Assembly: GCA_947494995.1 (NCBI GenBank)
Contig: CANLWY010000001.1
Span: 868,001-932,000 of the forward strand
Origin: an uncultured Campylobacterales bacterium
Lineage (GTDB): Bacteria > Campylobacterota > Campylobacteria > Campylobacterales > Arcobacteraceae
Length of the DNA stretch: 64,000 nt
Direction of reading: 5' to 3'
A program made the translations under genes and the position numbers. This document shows, piece after piece, positions 1 through 8,756 of this stretch (positions are counted from its first letter, which is position 1; each line of letters opens with the position of its first letter). Below the pieces are notes generated by a model. The model was not told the DNA's origin and did no database searches. It saw only the letters and a program-made list of their open reading frames with translations.

Positions 1-270
1 AAATATAATAGGGATTTTAAACTTTTTCCATATAATATTTGCTGCATCAATTCCTGTCTGTGCTGAGTTTAGATTAATGTCCATTATAATAATATCAGGA
101 TGATGGTTTTTTGTATGAGTAATTGCTCTTGATGCTGTTGTCTCTATTCCACTAACAAAGAAACCCATTTTTTTAAGACTTACTTCTATTGCCATGGCTA
201 AAACAACTTCATCTTCTACAATTAATACATTAATATCATCATCTTTATGAATTAAATCAAATTTTTGCAT
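1..270 (-). CDS. Response regulator receiver domain protein (partial, 3' end outside window)
   Basis: Reading leftward from an ATG at 268-270 gives a protein whose first 90 residues are a receiver domain. It has an acidic pair in VLIVEDE near residue 16 and the likely phospho-accepting Asp in IIIMDINL near residue 72. The IMDINL-type motif and spacing resemble the regulator at 23484, so it may also carry a C-terminal output domain, but that lies beyond the window edge. No partner kinase is visible. A perfect 7-1-7 palindrome resembling a Fur box sits 35 nt upstream of the start, between this gene and the divergent TonB receptor, so iron control is possible. The receiver call is firm; the output function is unknown. 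Confidence 0.85.
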   Translation of the reverse strand, partial: MQKFDLIHKDDDINVLIVEDEVVLAMAIEVSLKKMGFFVSGIETTASRAITHTKNHHPDIIIMDINLNSAQTGIDAANIIWKKFKIPIIF

Positions 271-304
271 AGAAGTACCTTCATAATCTATTATATTTAA
301 GTAA

Positions 305-319
305 TGATACTGAGTATCA
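305..319. promoter_or_regulatory. Fur-box-like palindrome
   Basis: TGATACTGAGTATCA is a perfect 7-1-7 inverted repeat. It matches 12 of 14 positions of the TGATAAT-N-ATTATCA form of the Fur box. It lies between the leftward response regulator and the rightward TonB receptor and could serve either. Assignment to Fur is by similarity only. Confidence 0.45.
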
Positions 320-409
320 ATTTAAGGAGAGGTTAAACAAATATGAGTATAAATTCAAAAAACGTAAAGAATTAAGATTTTGTGATTATTTTGTGATTAT
401 ATATAAGTA

Positions 410-424
410 TGATTCTCAATATCA
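410..424. promoter_or_regulatory. Fur-box-like site upstream of the TonB receptor
   Basis: TGATTCTCAATATCA matches 12 of 14 positions of TGATAAT-N-ATTATCA and ends 18 nt before the receptor ATG. This is a typical operator position for an iron-repressed outer-membrane receptor. Confidence 0.5.
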
Positions 425-442
425 TTAAATACAAGGAAATCC

Positions 443-2497
443 ATGAAAAAGAATAGTAAATTATTATTCTCTCTTTCTATCTGCACTTGTTTTGCACTAA
501 ATACAATGGCAGAAGAAAAAACAGACTTAGGAGAAGTATCAATTATAGATACTGCGTTAGAAGCACAAATTAAAAGTATTACTTCAGAAAAATTAGAAAA
601 TCTTCAAGCAAGTGATATTAAGGATATTTTAAAATCAATGCCAAGTGTTATTGTAGATGGAAATGCAAGATATTCTCAAAAGGTGTATATTAGAGGTCTT
701 GAAGATAAATCATCAAATATTACTATTGATGGTGCAAAAATTTCTGGTCAACTTTTTCACCACTCAGGTGACCAGACAATTGATGCAGAAATGTTAAAAA
801 TTGGTTCAATTGAATTAGGTCCTAATTCTGCACTAAGTGGACCAGGGGTAATAAATGGTTCATTTATATATGAAACAAAAGATCCTAGTGATTATTTAAA
901 AGAGGGTGAAAATTTTGGTGGAAAAGTCTCTGTTGGATACCAAAGTGGATTTGATAGAAAATCTCTTGATGTAGCAATATTCTCAAAAATAAATGAAAAA
1001 TTAGAGTTTGTTGGTATTGGAAACTTGTCAAAGGATGGAGAACTTTCTATTCCTAATTCTGATAATATTAAATCAAAAGAGAGTAAATTAAAAAGTGGTT
1101 TAGTAAAAGTGATTTTTAAACCAAATGATGAAAACACTTTTAAACTTTCTTATAATAAGTATCAAGACGGTGGTAATAGACAACTATCAGGAGAAAAAGC
1201 AGGAAGTTCATTAAGTTCAAATGATCGACATAATGAGATCTCAAGAGATACATATACTTTAAACTATAACTATTCTCCTCAAAATGATTTAGTAAATATA
1301 GATGCTAAACTTTATTCTTCTAAACAAGACCTTGAGATAGAGGGTGACTCTGGACCTGCATATTGGTTATGGCAGAGAGGTTTTTCTCATGAATCTGATG
1401 AGCCAACTATGAATTTTGAAAATGAAACAAAAGGGATTGATTTAAGGAACACTTCTCTTCTTAGTAATCATAAATTAACTTATGGAATTAGCTTTGATAA
1501 AGAGAAACAAGCAGCAAAAGCAGGTGGTAAGGCAAGATATACAAATGGTCCAAGAGCAGGTGAAATTGTTGATTTAAATGTAGCAGGTGGTGAAACTAAA
1601 GAGTATGCTCTTTATGTAGAAGATGAAATTGAGCTTGATAAATTATTGTTAACAATTGGAGCTAGATATGATATTCATAAGCTTGGAGGTTTATATTCAG
1701 AGAAGAATAAACAATTGTCTCCAAAACTTAAAGCAGAATATCAACTTACTGATAATCTTAAGTTAAGAGCAGGGTATGGTAGAATCTTTAAAGGCCCAGT
1801 TTTAAGTGAAACGATGTTAGTTTCTGATATTACTACAAATCCATTTAATATTAATGCTCAAACTGGTCATAATTATGAATTAGGTTTTGATTATGATTTA
1901 ACAAACGCTTTAGATGCCGATGAAGCAATCTTTGGTTTTACAGCATATACTTATAATGTAGATAATTTTATGCATCCAACTAAAAATATCTATTTAAGAA
2001 GCCAATATGATACGAAAATTTGGGGACTTGAGTCTGTATTTAGATATCAAAAAGATGCACTTACTTTAAGTTTAAGCCATACCTATACAGGTGGTGAAAG
2101 TGAATCAATTGAAAATGGAATTAAGTTTGACCCTACAACTACAAAAATCCATACTTTTAAAGCAGATGTAGATTATAAAATAAGTAAAGAGCTTTTTGTA
2201 AATTATAATGCTGAGTTTGTTCCAGGTAATAAGATTAATTCATATTGGGAACATCCAACAACAGGTAGGGGTCCTGATGAGTATGATGTTGAAAGATCTG
2301 GATATGGAGTTCATAATATCTCTGCAACATATGCTCCTTCAAGTATAAAAGGTGCTAAATTTCATTTTGCTGTAGATAATATTTTTGATAAAAAATATGC
2401 AAGACATACTGCTTTTGGTACTGATTGGGGAAATCCAGAACGTGGTGGTTTTGAAGTGGGAAGAAATTTCAAAATTAAATTCTCTTACAGATTCTAA
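443..2497 (+). CDS. TonB-dependent outer-membrane receptor (iron/siderophore type)
   Basis: This is a 684-residue protein with a signal peptide (about residues 1-23, cleavage after TMA). An N-terminal plug domain follows (about 40-150; IKDILKSMPSVIVDG and the VYIRGLEDKSSNITIDG plug signature). The rest is a 22-strand beta-barrel ending in the terminal aromatic FKIKFSYRF that outer-membrane insertion requires. It should bind an Fe-chelate at the surface and import it using TonB/ExbBD energy; the substrate cannot be read from sequence. A Fur-like box precedes it, and a DUF3649/PepSY membrane pair follows after a likely terminator, a neighbourhood typical of ferric-siderophore uptake. ATG start with upstream aaggaaat. 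Confidence 0.9.
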   Translation: MKKNSKLLFSLSICTCFALNTMAEEKTDLGEVSIIDTALEAQIKSITSEKLENLQASDIKDILKSMPSVIVDGNARYSQKVYIRGLEDKSSNITIDGAKISGQLFHHSGDQTIDAEMLKIGSIELGPNSALSGPGVINGSFIYETKDPSDYLKEGENFGGKVSVGYQSGFDRKSLDVAIFSKINEKLEFVGIGNLSKDGELSIPNSDNIKSKESKLKSGLVKVIFKPNDENTFKLSYNKYQDGGNRQLSGEKAGSSLSSNDRHNEISRDTYTLNYNYSPQNDLVNIDAKLYSSKQDLEIEGDSGPAYWLWQRGFSHESDEPTMNFENETKGIDLRNTSLLSNHKLTYGISFDKEKQAAKAGGKARYTNGPRAGEIVDLNVAGGETKEYALYVEDEIELDKLLLTIGARYDIHKLGGLYSEKNKQLSPKLKAEYQLTDNLKLRAGYGRIFKGPVLSETMLVSDITTNPFNINAQTGHNYELGFDYDLTNALDADEAIFGFTAYTYNVDNFMHPTKNIYLRSQYDTKIWGLESVFRYQKDALTLSLSHTYTGGESESIENGIKFDPTTTKIHTFKADVDYKISKELFVNYNAEFVPGNKINSYWEHPTTGRGPDEYDVERSGYGVHNISATYAPSSIKGAKFHFAVDNIFDKKYARHTAFGTDWGNPERGGFEVGRNFKIKFSYRF

Positions 2498-2501
2498 AAA
2501 T

Positions 2502-2530
2502 AAAAGTTAGCCTTTTTGGGCTACTTTTAT
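2502..2530 (+). terminator. Rho-independent terminator after the TonB receptor
   Basis: The hairpin aaaagttagcc/gggctactttt has a T-rich loop and sits directly after the receptor stop codon. One base is bulged. It could be an attenuator, since iron genes on the same strand follow. Confidence 0.5.
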
Positions 2531-2580
2531 AAAAACTTACACTCACACTCCTATTTTAATTAGAAATTTAAAGGATAAAC

Positions 2581-2886
2581 TTGTTTTTTTCATGTATTTA
2601 TAAAAAGTTCAGTACATCTGAAACTAATGGAAGAAGAATTGGACTTTTCAAAGTTATTATTACTGTTTTTGGAAGCTTACTTGTATCATATTCGGCAATG
2701 ACTCTATTTGCAATTATTTTACCAACTACAAAAGCTCAATCTCTTGTAGTGTCTTTATATTTATATACTTTTGTATGGGCCTGTTGTATATTATGGATTG
2801 CTTTGTCAAGAAGCAAACTTCATGCACTTTTAAAAGTATTGATTCCTTCAGTTATATTTTCAATTTCAATTTTGGTCTTAAAATAG
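2581..2886 (+). CDS. DUF3649-like small iron-uptake membrane protein
   Basis: This is a 101-residue protein starting at a TTG with a good ribosome-binding site (aaaggata) 6 nt upstream. It has three predicted membrane segments, at about residues 22-45, 54-75 and 84-100. Its length, topology and position directly ahead of a PepSY-TM protein match the DUF3649 family, commonly annotated as iron uptake protein and found next to TonB receptors. Only 9 nt separate it from the PepSY gene, so the two are cotranscribed. The biochemical role is not established for the family. Confidence 0.65.
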   Translation: MFFSCIYKKFSTSETNGRRIGLFKVIITVFGSLLVSYSAMTLFAIILPTTKAQSLVVSLYLYTFVWACCILWIALSRSKLHALLKVLIPSVIFSISILVLK

Positions 2887-2895
2887 AGGTATATT

Positions 2896-4473
2896 ATGGA
2901 AGAATCAAAAACAAAATTAATAAAACAACAACTATATGTAATTCATTCAAGTGTAGGAATTGCTTTATCTCTTTTTATGTATGTCTCACTTTTTTTTGGG
3001 TTTTTTACAATCTTTAAACCTTTTATTGATGTGTGGGAGAAACCTTCACGACATTTTGAAAGAACAGTATCAAAGCCTATTGCTTATGACAATATTTTAG
3101 AATCTGTAATATCAAATCCTGAATACCCAAAAAACAATGTATATATTGAGTTTCCTGGTTTTTCAAATGATCCTACAGTAAGAGTAAGTCATAGGTTTAT
3201 GGAAACTAATTATTTTAATCCAAGTACAGGAGAAAAAATAGAGTTAAAAGATGAAAGAACTTATCTTGGAGCTTTTTTAAATCATCTGCATTATGGACGG
3301 CCTTTGATGATTATAGGAAAGGTGATTTTTGGCTTTGTGGCTTTAGGAACTATGGTTTTAATTATAGGCGGTTTAATCTTAGTTGTAAAATTAAAGTTTC
3401 AAAATAAAGGTAAAAACCAACAAGCGAATTTTTCTAAGTGGCATAGAAAAATATTTATTTATACAAGTCCTATTTTTTTGATTATTGTTTTAACAGGTGC
3501 TTTAATGAATCTTGGTTATTTAGGTTCAAAACCTATGACTTCAATAGTAACAAAAGGTGAAACAAATAATGTTTTAGCTTTTACAAATAGTGCTTTAAAA
3601 CCAGTAGAAAAATCTATTCCTCTATCAAATGAAAGTGCAAATATGCTTTCAATAAATCTTTTAATAGAAACAGCAAAAAAAATAAATCCAGAAGTTAATT
3701 TTCAAGAGCTTAGACTTATAAACTGGAAAGATAAAACAGCAAAAGTGGAGTTTATTGGATATAACCCATATAAACCTTTTATAAATGGTGTTTACAATAA
3801 AGAAAAAGTACTTTTAAACGCTTTAGATGGCTCTTTAATAGAAGATAGAAGAGCCCAAGATAGTTCTTGGACAATTATTTTTGCAGATGCATTTTATTTT
3901 ATTCATCTTTTATATGATGTGGATATTTTTATTAGAACTTTAACTGCATTACTTATGCTTTTATGTACCTTTGCAGTTGGTTTTGGAGTTATGCTTTGGC
4001 TTGAAAAAAAAGCAAAAGTTTATGATGGAAAACTTGTCTTTTATCATTGGATGGGAAAAATCTCACTTGCGGTAATGATTGGTGTGATTCCTGCAACTGC
4101 TTTACTCTTTGTTTCTCAATGGCTTTTGCCTTTTGATTTAGAAAATAAAACTACTATTCAGCAGGTATTATTTTACAATATTTGGTTAGCAACTTTAACT
4201 TGGTCTTTTTATAGAATTAATTCATACAAGGTTGCTAAAGAGTTTCTTTTTTTAGGTGGGGGTTTATTTATTTTAGCTTCTATTATTCATCAAATAGTTT
4301 CAGGTTTTTCAGTGATAAAACTATATGAAAGTAGAATGTTTGATATTTTAAGTGTGGATATTTCACTTATTATATTAGGAGTTTTACTTATTATATCTTC
4401 TAAAAAATTGCCTAAAAATAGAGAAGAAGCAAAATTCTTCTGGAATAAAAATTATAAAGGAAATAAACAATGA
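2896..4473 (+). CDS. PepSY-associated transmembrane protein (ferric-siderophore reductase-like)
   Basis: This is a 525-residue inner-membrane protein of the PepSY_TM family. The first membrane helix (about 17-40) is followed by a periplasmic PepSY region. A second helix pair (about 145-170 and 190-215) precedes a second PepSY region (about 255-320), and several helices fill the C-terminal third. The membrane histidines in LNHLHYG, KWHRKIF, FIHLLYD and FYHWMGK fit the haem-binding or reductase role proposed for iron-regulated members. The family acts at the inner membrane in reductive release of iron from imported siderophores. It overlaps the next gene by 4 nt. Confidence 0.8.
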   Translation: MEESKTKLIKQQLYVIHSSVGIALSLFMYVSLFFGFFTIFKPFIDVWEKPSRHFERTVSKPIAYDNILESVISNPEYPKNNVYIEFPGFSNDPTVRVSHRFMETNYFNPSTGEKIELKDERTYLGAFLNHLHYGRPLMIIGKVIFGFVALGTMVLIIGGLILVVKLKFQNKGKNQQANFSKWHRKIFIYTSPIFLIIVLTGALMNLGYLGSKPMTSIVTKGETNNVLAFTNSALKPVEKSIPLSNESANMLSINLLIETAKKINPEVNFQELRLINWKDKTAKVEFIGYNPYKPFINGVYNKEKVLLNALDGSLIEDRRAQDSSWTIIFADAFYFIHLLYDVDIFIRTLTALLMLLCTFAVGFGVMLWLEKKAKVYDGKLVFYHWMGKISLAVMIGVIPATALLFVSQWLLPFDLENKTTIQQVLFYNIWLATLTWSFYRINSYKVAKEFLFLGGGLFILASIIHQIVSGFSVIKLYESRMFDILSVDISLIILGVLLIISSKKLPKNREEAKFFWNKNYKGNKQ

Positions 4474-4967
4474 ATAAAAAACTTTTTTTTATATCACTTT
4501 TTTTGATACCTTCATTTATCTATGCTCATACTTTGATTTTAAATCTATATGATAATGAAGATAATACAATACTTGTAGAAGGAGTATTTAGTACAGGAGA
4601 ATCAGCAACTGGAGCCCAGATAAGATTGGAGTCATTAGTTACAGGAAAAGTTCTATATAAGAAAAGACTTCCAAGTGAGAGTGAATTAACAATAGAGATT
4701 CCAAAGGAACCATATACAGTAATTTTAAATGGAGGACCAAGACACCAAGTTGAGAAAGAGGGTATTGCTCCACTTGAAGGTTTTTCAAAAGAGTTTTTAG
4801 AGAAAAAAGAAGTGAAAAAAACAAAAATTAAAAAAGAATCTAATTTATCTATATCAGCAAAAATAACTATAGGTGGGTTGTTAATAGCATTTTTATTAAT
4901 ACTTTTAACAATTTTTGTAAGTATAAGAAATACAAATAGACTTATTTCAGAGTTAAAAAGAAGTTGA
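4470..4967 (+). CDS. Secreted, C-terminally anchored small protein, paralogue of the 5940-6239 product
   Basis: This is a 165-residue protein with a signal peptide (residues 1-19, ending IYA-H) and a C-terminal membrane helix (about 131-151), so it should face the periplasm from the inner membrane. The mature N-terminus has the pattern AHxxI..D..D.TI..EG.FS.G.SA.G, ending in a GxxHQV motif. The 99-residue protein encoded at 5940-6239 shares this pattern. The His-at-position-1 layout recalls periplasmic metal-binding subunits such as NikL/NikM. The gene is coupled to the PepSY gene by a 4-nt overlap. It is not a family I can name. Confidence 0.7.
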   Translation: MNKKLFFISLFLIPSFIYAHTLILNLYDNEDNTILVEGVFSTGESATGAQIRLESLVTGKVLYKKRLPSESELTIEIPKEPYTVILNGGPRHQVEKEGIAPLEGFSKEFLEKKEVKKTKIKKESNLSISAKITIGGLLIAFLLILLTIFVSIRNTNRLISELKRS

Positions 4968-4986
4968 ATATTTTCAACTTCTTTTT
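4957..4986. terminator. Bidirectional terminator between convergent genes
   Basis: A near-perfect hairpin, aagaagttgaa/ttcaacttctt with a TATT loop, is flanked by A- and T-tracts. It separates the rightward PepSY unit from the leftward DUF4198 gene. Confidence 0.8.
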
Positions 4987-5000
4987 ATATATTTTGAAAT

Positions 5001-5795
5001 TTATTTCATAGGTTTAGCTTCAATCCAAATAACTGCATCTTGGCTAAGCTCTTTACCTTTATATTCAGTATCAGATCCAACACCTAAAGCACCAAATGCC
5101 CAAAAACCAGCTTTTGGAATTGCAAAAGTAAATTCACCGTCTTTGTTCGCTTTAATACCCATTGTTACAAAAGCATCTTGAGGTGCTGTATATTTGTTTT
5201 TACCCATAGCATTGTTTTTCATATCAGGAACATTGTTAAGATATTCTACTTCAATCTCTGCATAAGGAACTACTTTACCTTTTGATTTTACAATACCTGT
5301 AAAGCTTCCACCTTCATATATAGCATATGGTTTAGTTAAAGGAACAATTTCTGCTTTTAAACCTAAATCAGCATCCCAACCATTTGGAACACCTGCTACA
5401 TTGATTACTGATTTTGTAATTTGTTGAATATATACATCTTCACGTTTTTCAAAGTATGGAGTTGGAACCATTACTAATACGTGATCACCCATGTTTCTAG
5501 CTTTGTACTTAGAAGTATAAGCTTTACCTGGATTATGATTACCTTTCCACGTGATAGGCTTTAACGTATCTTTTAAATCTTTTTTACCTTTTTTCTCAGT
5601 AATAGAATAAAACTCTTCAACTCCAGCCATATCCATAGTATGCTCATCTGCAAATGGGTGAGTAAACACGTGTTTTAATTCAATTGTTTTACCTTTTGTT
5701 AAAGCTGTATTTGGTGTATACATCATTTGAAAGTGTGCTAATGCTCCTGTAGCCATAACTGCTGCTGCAACTGTACTGATAACTAATTTTTTCAT
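5001..5795 (-). CDS. DUF4198 (NikM-like) periplasmic protein
   Basis: This is a 264-residue protein with a signal peptide (residues 1-20, cleavage before HFQMMYTPN). The mature N-terminal His, the ELKHVFTHPFADEHTM stretch and a C-terminal DGEFTFAIPKAGFWAF block identify the DUF4198/NikM family. These are periplasmic metal-binding proteins that work with cobalt/nickel ECF importers or appear alone in iron-regulated loci. No ECF transporter lies nearby, and the iron context suggests a metal-handling role here. It has its own leader with a perfect 21-bp palindrome 32 nt upstream, after the terminator of the feo operon. Confidence 0.8.
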   Translation of the reverse strand: MKKLVISTVAAAVMATGALAHFQMMYTPNTALTKGKTIELKHVFTHPFADEHTMDMAGVEEFYSITEKKGKKDLKDTLKPITWKGNHNPGKAYTSKYKARNMGDHVLVMVPTPYFEKREDVYIQQITKSVINVAGVPNGWDADLGLKAEIVPLTKPYAIYEGGSFTGIVKSKGKVVPYAEIEVEYLNNVPDMKNNAMGKNKYTAPQDAFVTMGIKANKDGEFTFAIPKAGFWAFGALGVGSDTEYKGKELSQDAVIWIEAKPMK

Positions 5796-5826
5796 TTTTT
5801 GTCCTTTATAGTATTAATTTTAATAA

Positions 5827-5847
5827 TTACTATTATAATAATAGTAA
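5827..5847. promoter_or_regulatory. Perfect 21-bp palindrome upstream of the DUF4198 gene
   Basis: TTACTATTAT-A-ATAATAGTAA is a perfect 10-1-10 inverted repeat 32 nt ahead of the DUF4198 start. It looks like a metalloregulator operator. It is related to but distinct from the Fur boxes elsewhere in the window, so Fur or a NikR-like regulator are both possible. Confidence 0.5.
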
Positions 5848-5854
5848 AAACTTA

Positions 5855-5903
5855 GCTAAGTGCCAAATTTAAAATAGAGTTTATTCTAAATTTAGCACTT
5901 AGC
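5855..5903 (-). terminator. Terminator of the feo operon
   Basis: A 17-bp stem with one G-U pair (5855-5871 with 5887-5903) is followed on the minus strand by a T-run. It lies just past the stop of the 99-residue gene and separates the feo operon from the DUF4198 gene. Confidence 0.75.
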
Positions 5904-5939
5904 AAACTTTTGCGTTAAAGTGAGAGGTTTCTATTTAAA

Positions 5940-6239
5940 TTATTCAGTGATATCTGAACCTTTGATATGAACTTGATGACCTTCTCCTGCATCAAACACT
6001 GCTGAATATGTAACAGTCGGTTTTTTGAAAGTTACTTCACTATCTTCATTCATTTTTGCTTCAAAAGTTTTTTTACCATCTTCTAAAACGTGAAACTTCA
6101 CACCACTTGCACTACTACCATCAGAAAAACCACCTTCACAAGTGATTGTTCCATCGCCATTATCAAAACAACTCATGATGGCACTGTGTGCAAACATCGA
6201 ACTAGCAACAAATGCTAAACCAAGTAAAATTTTTTTCAT
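5940..6239 (-). CDS. Small periplasmic protein of the feo operon
   Basis: This is a 99-residue protein with a signal peptide (residues 1-17, cleavage before HSAIMSCFDNGDGT). The mature part is about 80 residues with two Cys (about 24 and 34) that could form a disulphide. It shares the D..D.TI..EG.FS.G.SA.G pattern and a GHQV motif with the anchored protein at 4470-4967, but lacks its membrane tail. It starts 27 nt after feoB and is the last gene of the feo operon. A periplasmic metal-binding or ferrous-iron delivery role is inferred from context. Confidence 0.65.
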   Translation of the reverse strand: MKKILLGLAFVASSMFAHSAIMSCFDNGDGTITCEGGFSDGSSASGVKFHVLEDGKKTFEAKMNEDSEVTFKKPTVTYSAVFDAGEGHQVHIKGSDITE

Positions 6240-6266
6240 TTTGTATCCTTTATTTAAATTATTTCT

Positions 6267-8756
6267 TTATATTTCTTTTGGACTAATGGACTTTATATTT
6301 ATTCCACCTTTCCAGTTTATATTTTTGTGTGGAAATAGACCAATAGTTAAAGCAATAGCTACAATAAGAATGTAGAAGTAGGTCATTGCTTCTACTCCAC
6401 TCCAAGCATTAATCTGCCCCATTGTAAAAATTAAAGAGGCTATTGTAATTCCTAGAAAAACAGGAAAGAAGATGGCAAACATCATCCATTTGTAACTATT
6501 AGTCTGCATTTTTACAACAATCATTGTAGCTATACAAGGAGGAGTTAAAATCATAAAAATGATAATTGCAGTTGCATGAAGTGGTGTATATCCACTATTT
6601 TGTGCCATTGCCTCTTCTGCTCTCATATCATCAGCTTTATTGTTTTCATATAAAGAACCTAAAGTTGCAACAGCACTCTCACGTGCTGCAAATGAACTTA
6701 AAAATGCAACATTAATTTTCCAATCAAATCCAGCATATTGTGAAAATGGTTCAATTGCACGACCTGTCATACCTAGAAGTGAGTTTTCAACTTTTTCATT
6801 CTTCATATTTCTTAAGATTCTTTTTCTTTGTTTAGAAAGTTTTCTTAGTACTTTATTGATTTTTTTAGCTTCTTTATCTTTTTTTGGTTTGATAAATTTA
6901 AAGTATGATTTATTTATTGTCATATACTCTTGATCAATAGCTTTGGCACCTTCTTTAGAGGTAGTAGTCATTCTTTTTGCTCTATATCCATCATAGAAGT
7001 TTAAAAGTTCGGATACCTTTTCTTTTGTATCAACTTCCTCATAATATGTAGACTTTTTTGCCTTTTTATCAAAATCATCTAAAGCTTTTTGAGATTGTAG
7101 ATCATATTTTGCCTGTGACTCTTCCGATAAACCTGGGTATTGAAGCATAGCAAAAAGTACAATAGCAACAGCAAGTACAATAGTTACAACTTTTTTGATA
7201 TACAGCCAGACTCTTTGAGATGCTCTAATAATAACTCCTTTAAAAGTAGGAGCATGATAAGGAGGTAACTCCATTAAGAATGGTGCTGTTTCTCTTGTAG
7301 TTAAAATAGTTGATGTTAATAGTTTTGAAACAATCATGGCTATAAATACAGTTATAGTTGAAATGAAAAACATCATAATTGCCATATCAGGTTTGAAAAA
7401 TGCTCCCAAAAGAAGAGTATAAAAAGGAACCTTTGCCAAGCAGTTCATATATGGAACAGCTAAAATTGTTGCCATTCTTGCTCTATCATCAGCAATACCT
7501 TTTGTAGACATAACCCCTGGTACTGCACATCCTCCAACCATAGCTCCACCAAGTACAAGTGGGAGTGTTGATTGTCCATGAAGTCCAAACCTTTTAAATA
7601 CTCTATCTAAAATAAAAGCCATTCGTGGCATATAACCTATATCTTCCATAATTGCAATTAAGGCAAATAAAATAAAGAAAATTGGAAGGTAGTTCATTAA
7701 TGCATTACCACTATTTACCATCCAGATTCCTAAATCTGTAATCATAGGTACATCTGTAAAATCAGCAGCTGGTAAAATATCAATCACAAAATTTTTAAAT
7801 GCAGCTAATATTGGCCATGTATAATCTGTAAGTTTATAACCCCAAACAATAGAGATTTGATAAACCATAAACATTAAGAAAATTAAAATAGGAAGAGCAA
7901 GGAACCTATTTAAGATAATTTTATCTACTTTATCTGTAAATGTTTCTTCTCCTTTATTTTCCTCTTTTACTGCTTTATGGTAAATAATATCGGATGATTC
8001 GTATCTAAATGAAGCTAAAAAAGAGATGGTATCCTTATCGTACTTATCATGAAAAGAGCTTTCTTGAGTTTTTGTAAACTCTTCAATATCTGAAAATTCA
8101 TCTTTCAATCTTTTTATAATTGTTGAGTCTTCTTCTAAAACTTTTATAGAGAGCCATCTTTTACTTTGAGTCATTTTAGTAGTAGCAATTTTTTCTTCAA
8201 TATTAGAAATATGAGGCTCTAACTCCTCATAGTTTAGTTTAAATTCATCATAATATTGTTTATTCTTAGAGGTTTCTACAATACTTTTCATAATATCATC
8301 ACCACCAATACCTTTTGCTCCAGCTGCCTCAATTACAGGGCAATTTAACATTTGCGATATTTTTTTAGAGTCTATTGAAATTCCTCTACGCTTAGCTACG
8401 TCCATCATATTTAAAACAACAACAACAGGGATACCTATTTCTAGAAGTTGAAAAGTAAGGTATAAATTTCTTTTAATATTTGAGGCATCTACAACATTTA
8501 CAATTACATCTGGATTTTCATCAATTATAAAATCTTTTGCAACTCTTTCTTCTAAAGAATAAGAACTAAAAGAGTAAGTTCCTGGTAAATCAATCATTTC
8601 AATTCTATGATTATCATAATTGAAATAACCTGTTTTTTTATCAACAGTAACACCAGGATAGTTAGCAATATGTTGTTCTATTCCACTAACAAGGTTAAAC
8701 ACAGTAGACTTACCACAATTTGGCTGTCCAGCTAGTGCTACTTTAATTTTATTCAT
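6267..8756 (-). CDS. feoB: Ferrous iron transporter FeoB
   Basis: This is an 829-residue inner-membrane Fe(II) importer. The N-terminal G domain shows G1 GQPNCGKST (about residues 10-18), G3 DLPGTYS and G4 NMMD. A helical regulatory region follows, then the membrane core with the two Gate motifs around FILFALIAIMEDIGYMPRMA and the GGCAVPGVM stretch with its conserved Cys. It is longer than usual (about 700-770 residues). The extra length is a Lys/Glu-rich, coiled-coil-like insert at about residues 545-650 between membrane helices. It overlaps the feoA stop by 1 nt, indicating translational coupling. Confidence 0.97.
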   Translation of the reverse strand: MNKIKVALAGQPNCGKSTVFNLVSGIEQHIANYPGVTVDKKTGYFNYDNHRIEMIDLPGTYSFSSYSLEERVAKDFIIDENPDVIVNVVDASNIKRNLYLTFQLLEIGIPVVVVLNMMDVAKRRGISIDSKKISQMLNCPVIEAAGAKGIGGDDIMKSIVETSKNKQYYDEFKLNYEELEPHISNIEEKIATTKMTQSKRWLSIKVLEEDSTIIKRLKDEFSDIEEFTKTQESSFHDKYDKDTISFLASFRYESSDIIYHKAVKEENKGEETFTDKVDKIILNRFLALPILIFLMFMVYQISIVWGYKLTDYTWPILAAFKNFVIDILPAADFTDVPMITDLGIWMVNSGNALMNYLPIFFILFALIAIMEDIGYMPRMAFILDRVFKRFGLHGQSTLPLVLGGAMVGGCAVPGVMSTKGIADDRARMATILAVPYMNCLAKVPFYTLLLGAFFKPDMAIMMFFISTITVFIAMIVSKLLTSTILTTRETAPFLMELPPYHAPTFKGVIIRASQRVWLYIKKVVTIVLAVAIVLFAMLQYPGLSEESQAKYDLQSQKALDDFDKKAKKSTYYEEVDTKEKVSELLNFYDGYRAKRMTTTSKEGAKAIDQEYMTINKSYFKFIKPKKDKEAKKINKVLRKLSKQRKRILRNMKNEKVENSLLGMTGRAIEPFSQYAGFDWKINVAFLSSFAARESAVATLGSLYENNKADDMRAEEAMAQNSGYTPLHATAIIIFMILTPPCIATMIVVKMQTNSYKWMMFAIFFPVFLGITIASLIFTMGQINAWSGVEAMTYFYILIVAIALTIGLFPHKNINWKGGINIKSISPKEI

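Noticed and set aside
343-375. Ten-codon ORF (MSINSKNVKN) with a good ribosome-binding site upstream of the TonB receptor
   Set aside because: Too short to support as a gene; it could be a leader or chance. Mentioned only as context for the nearby Fur-like palindrome.
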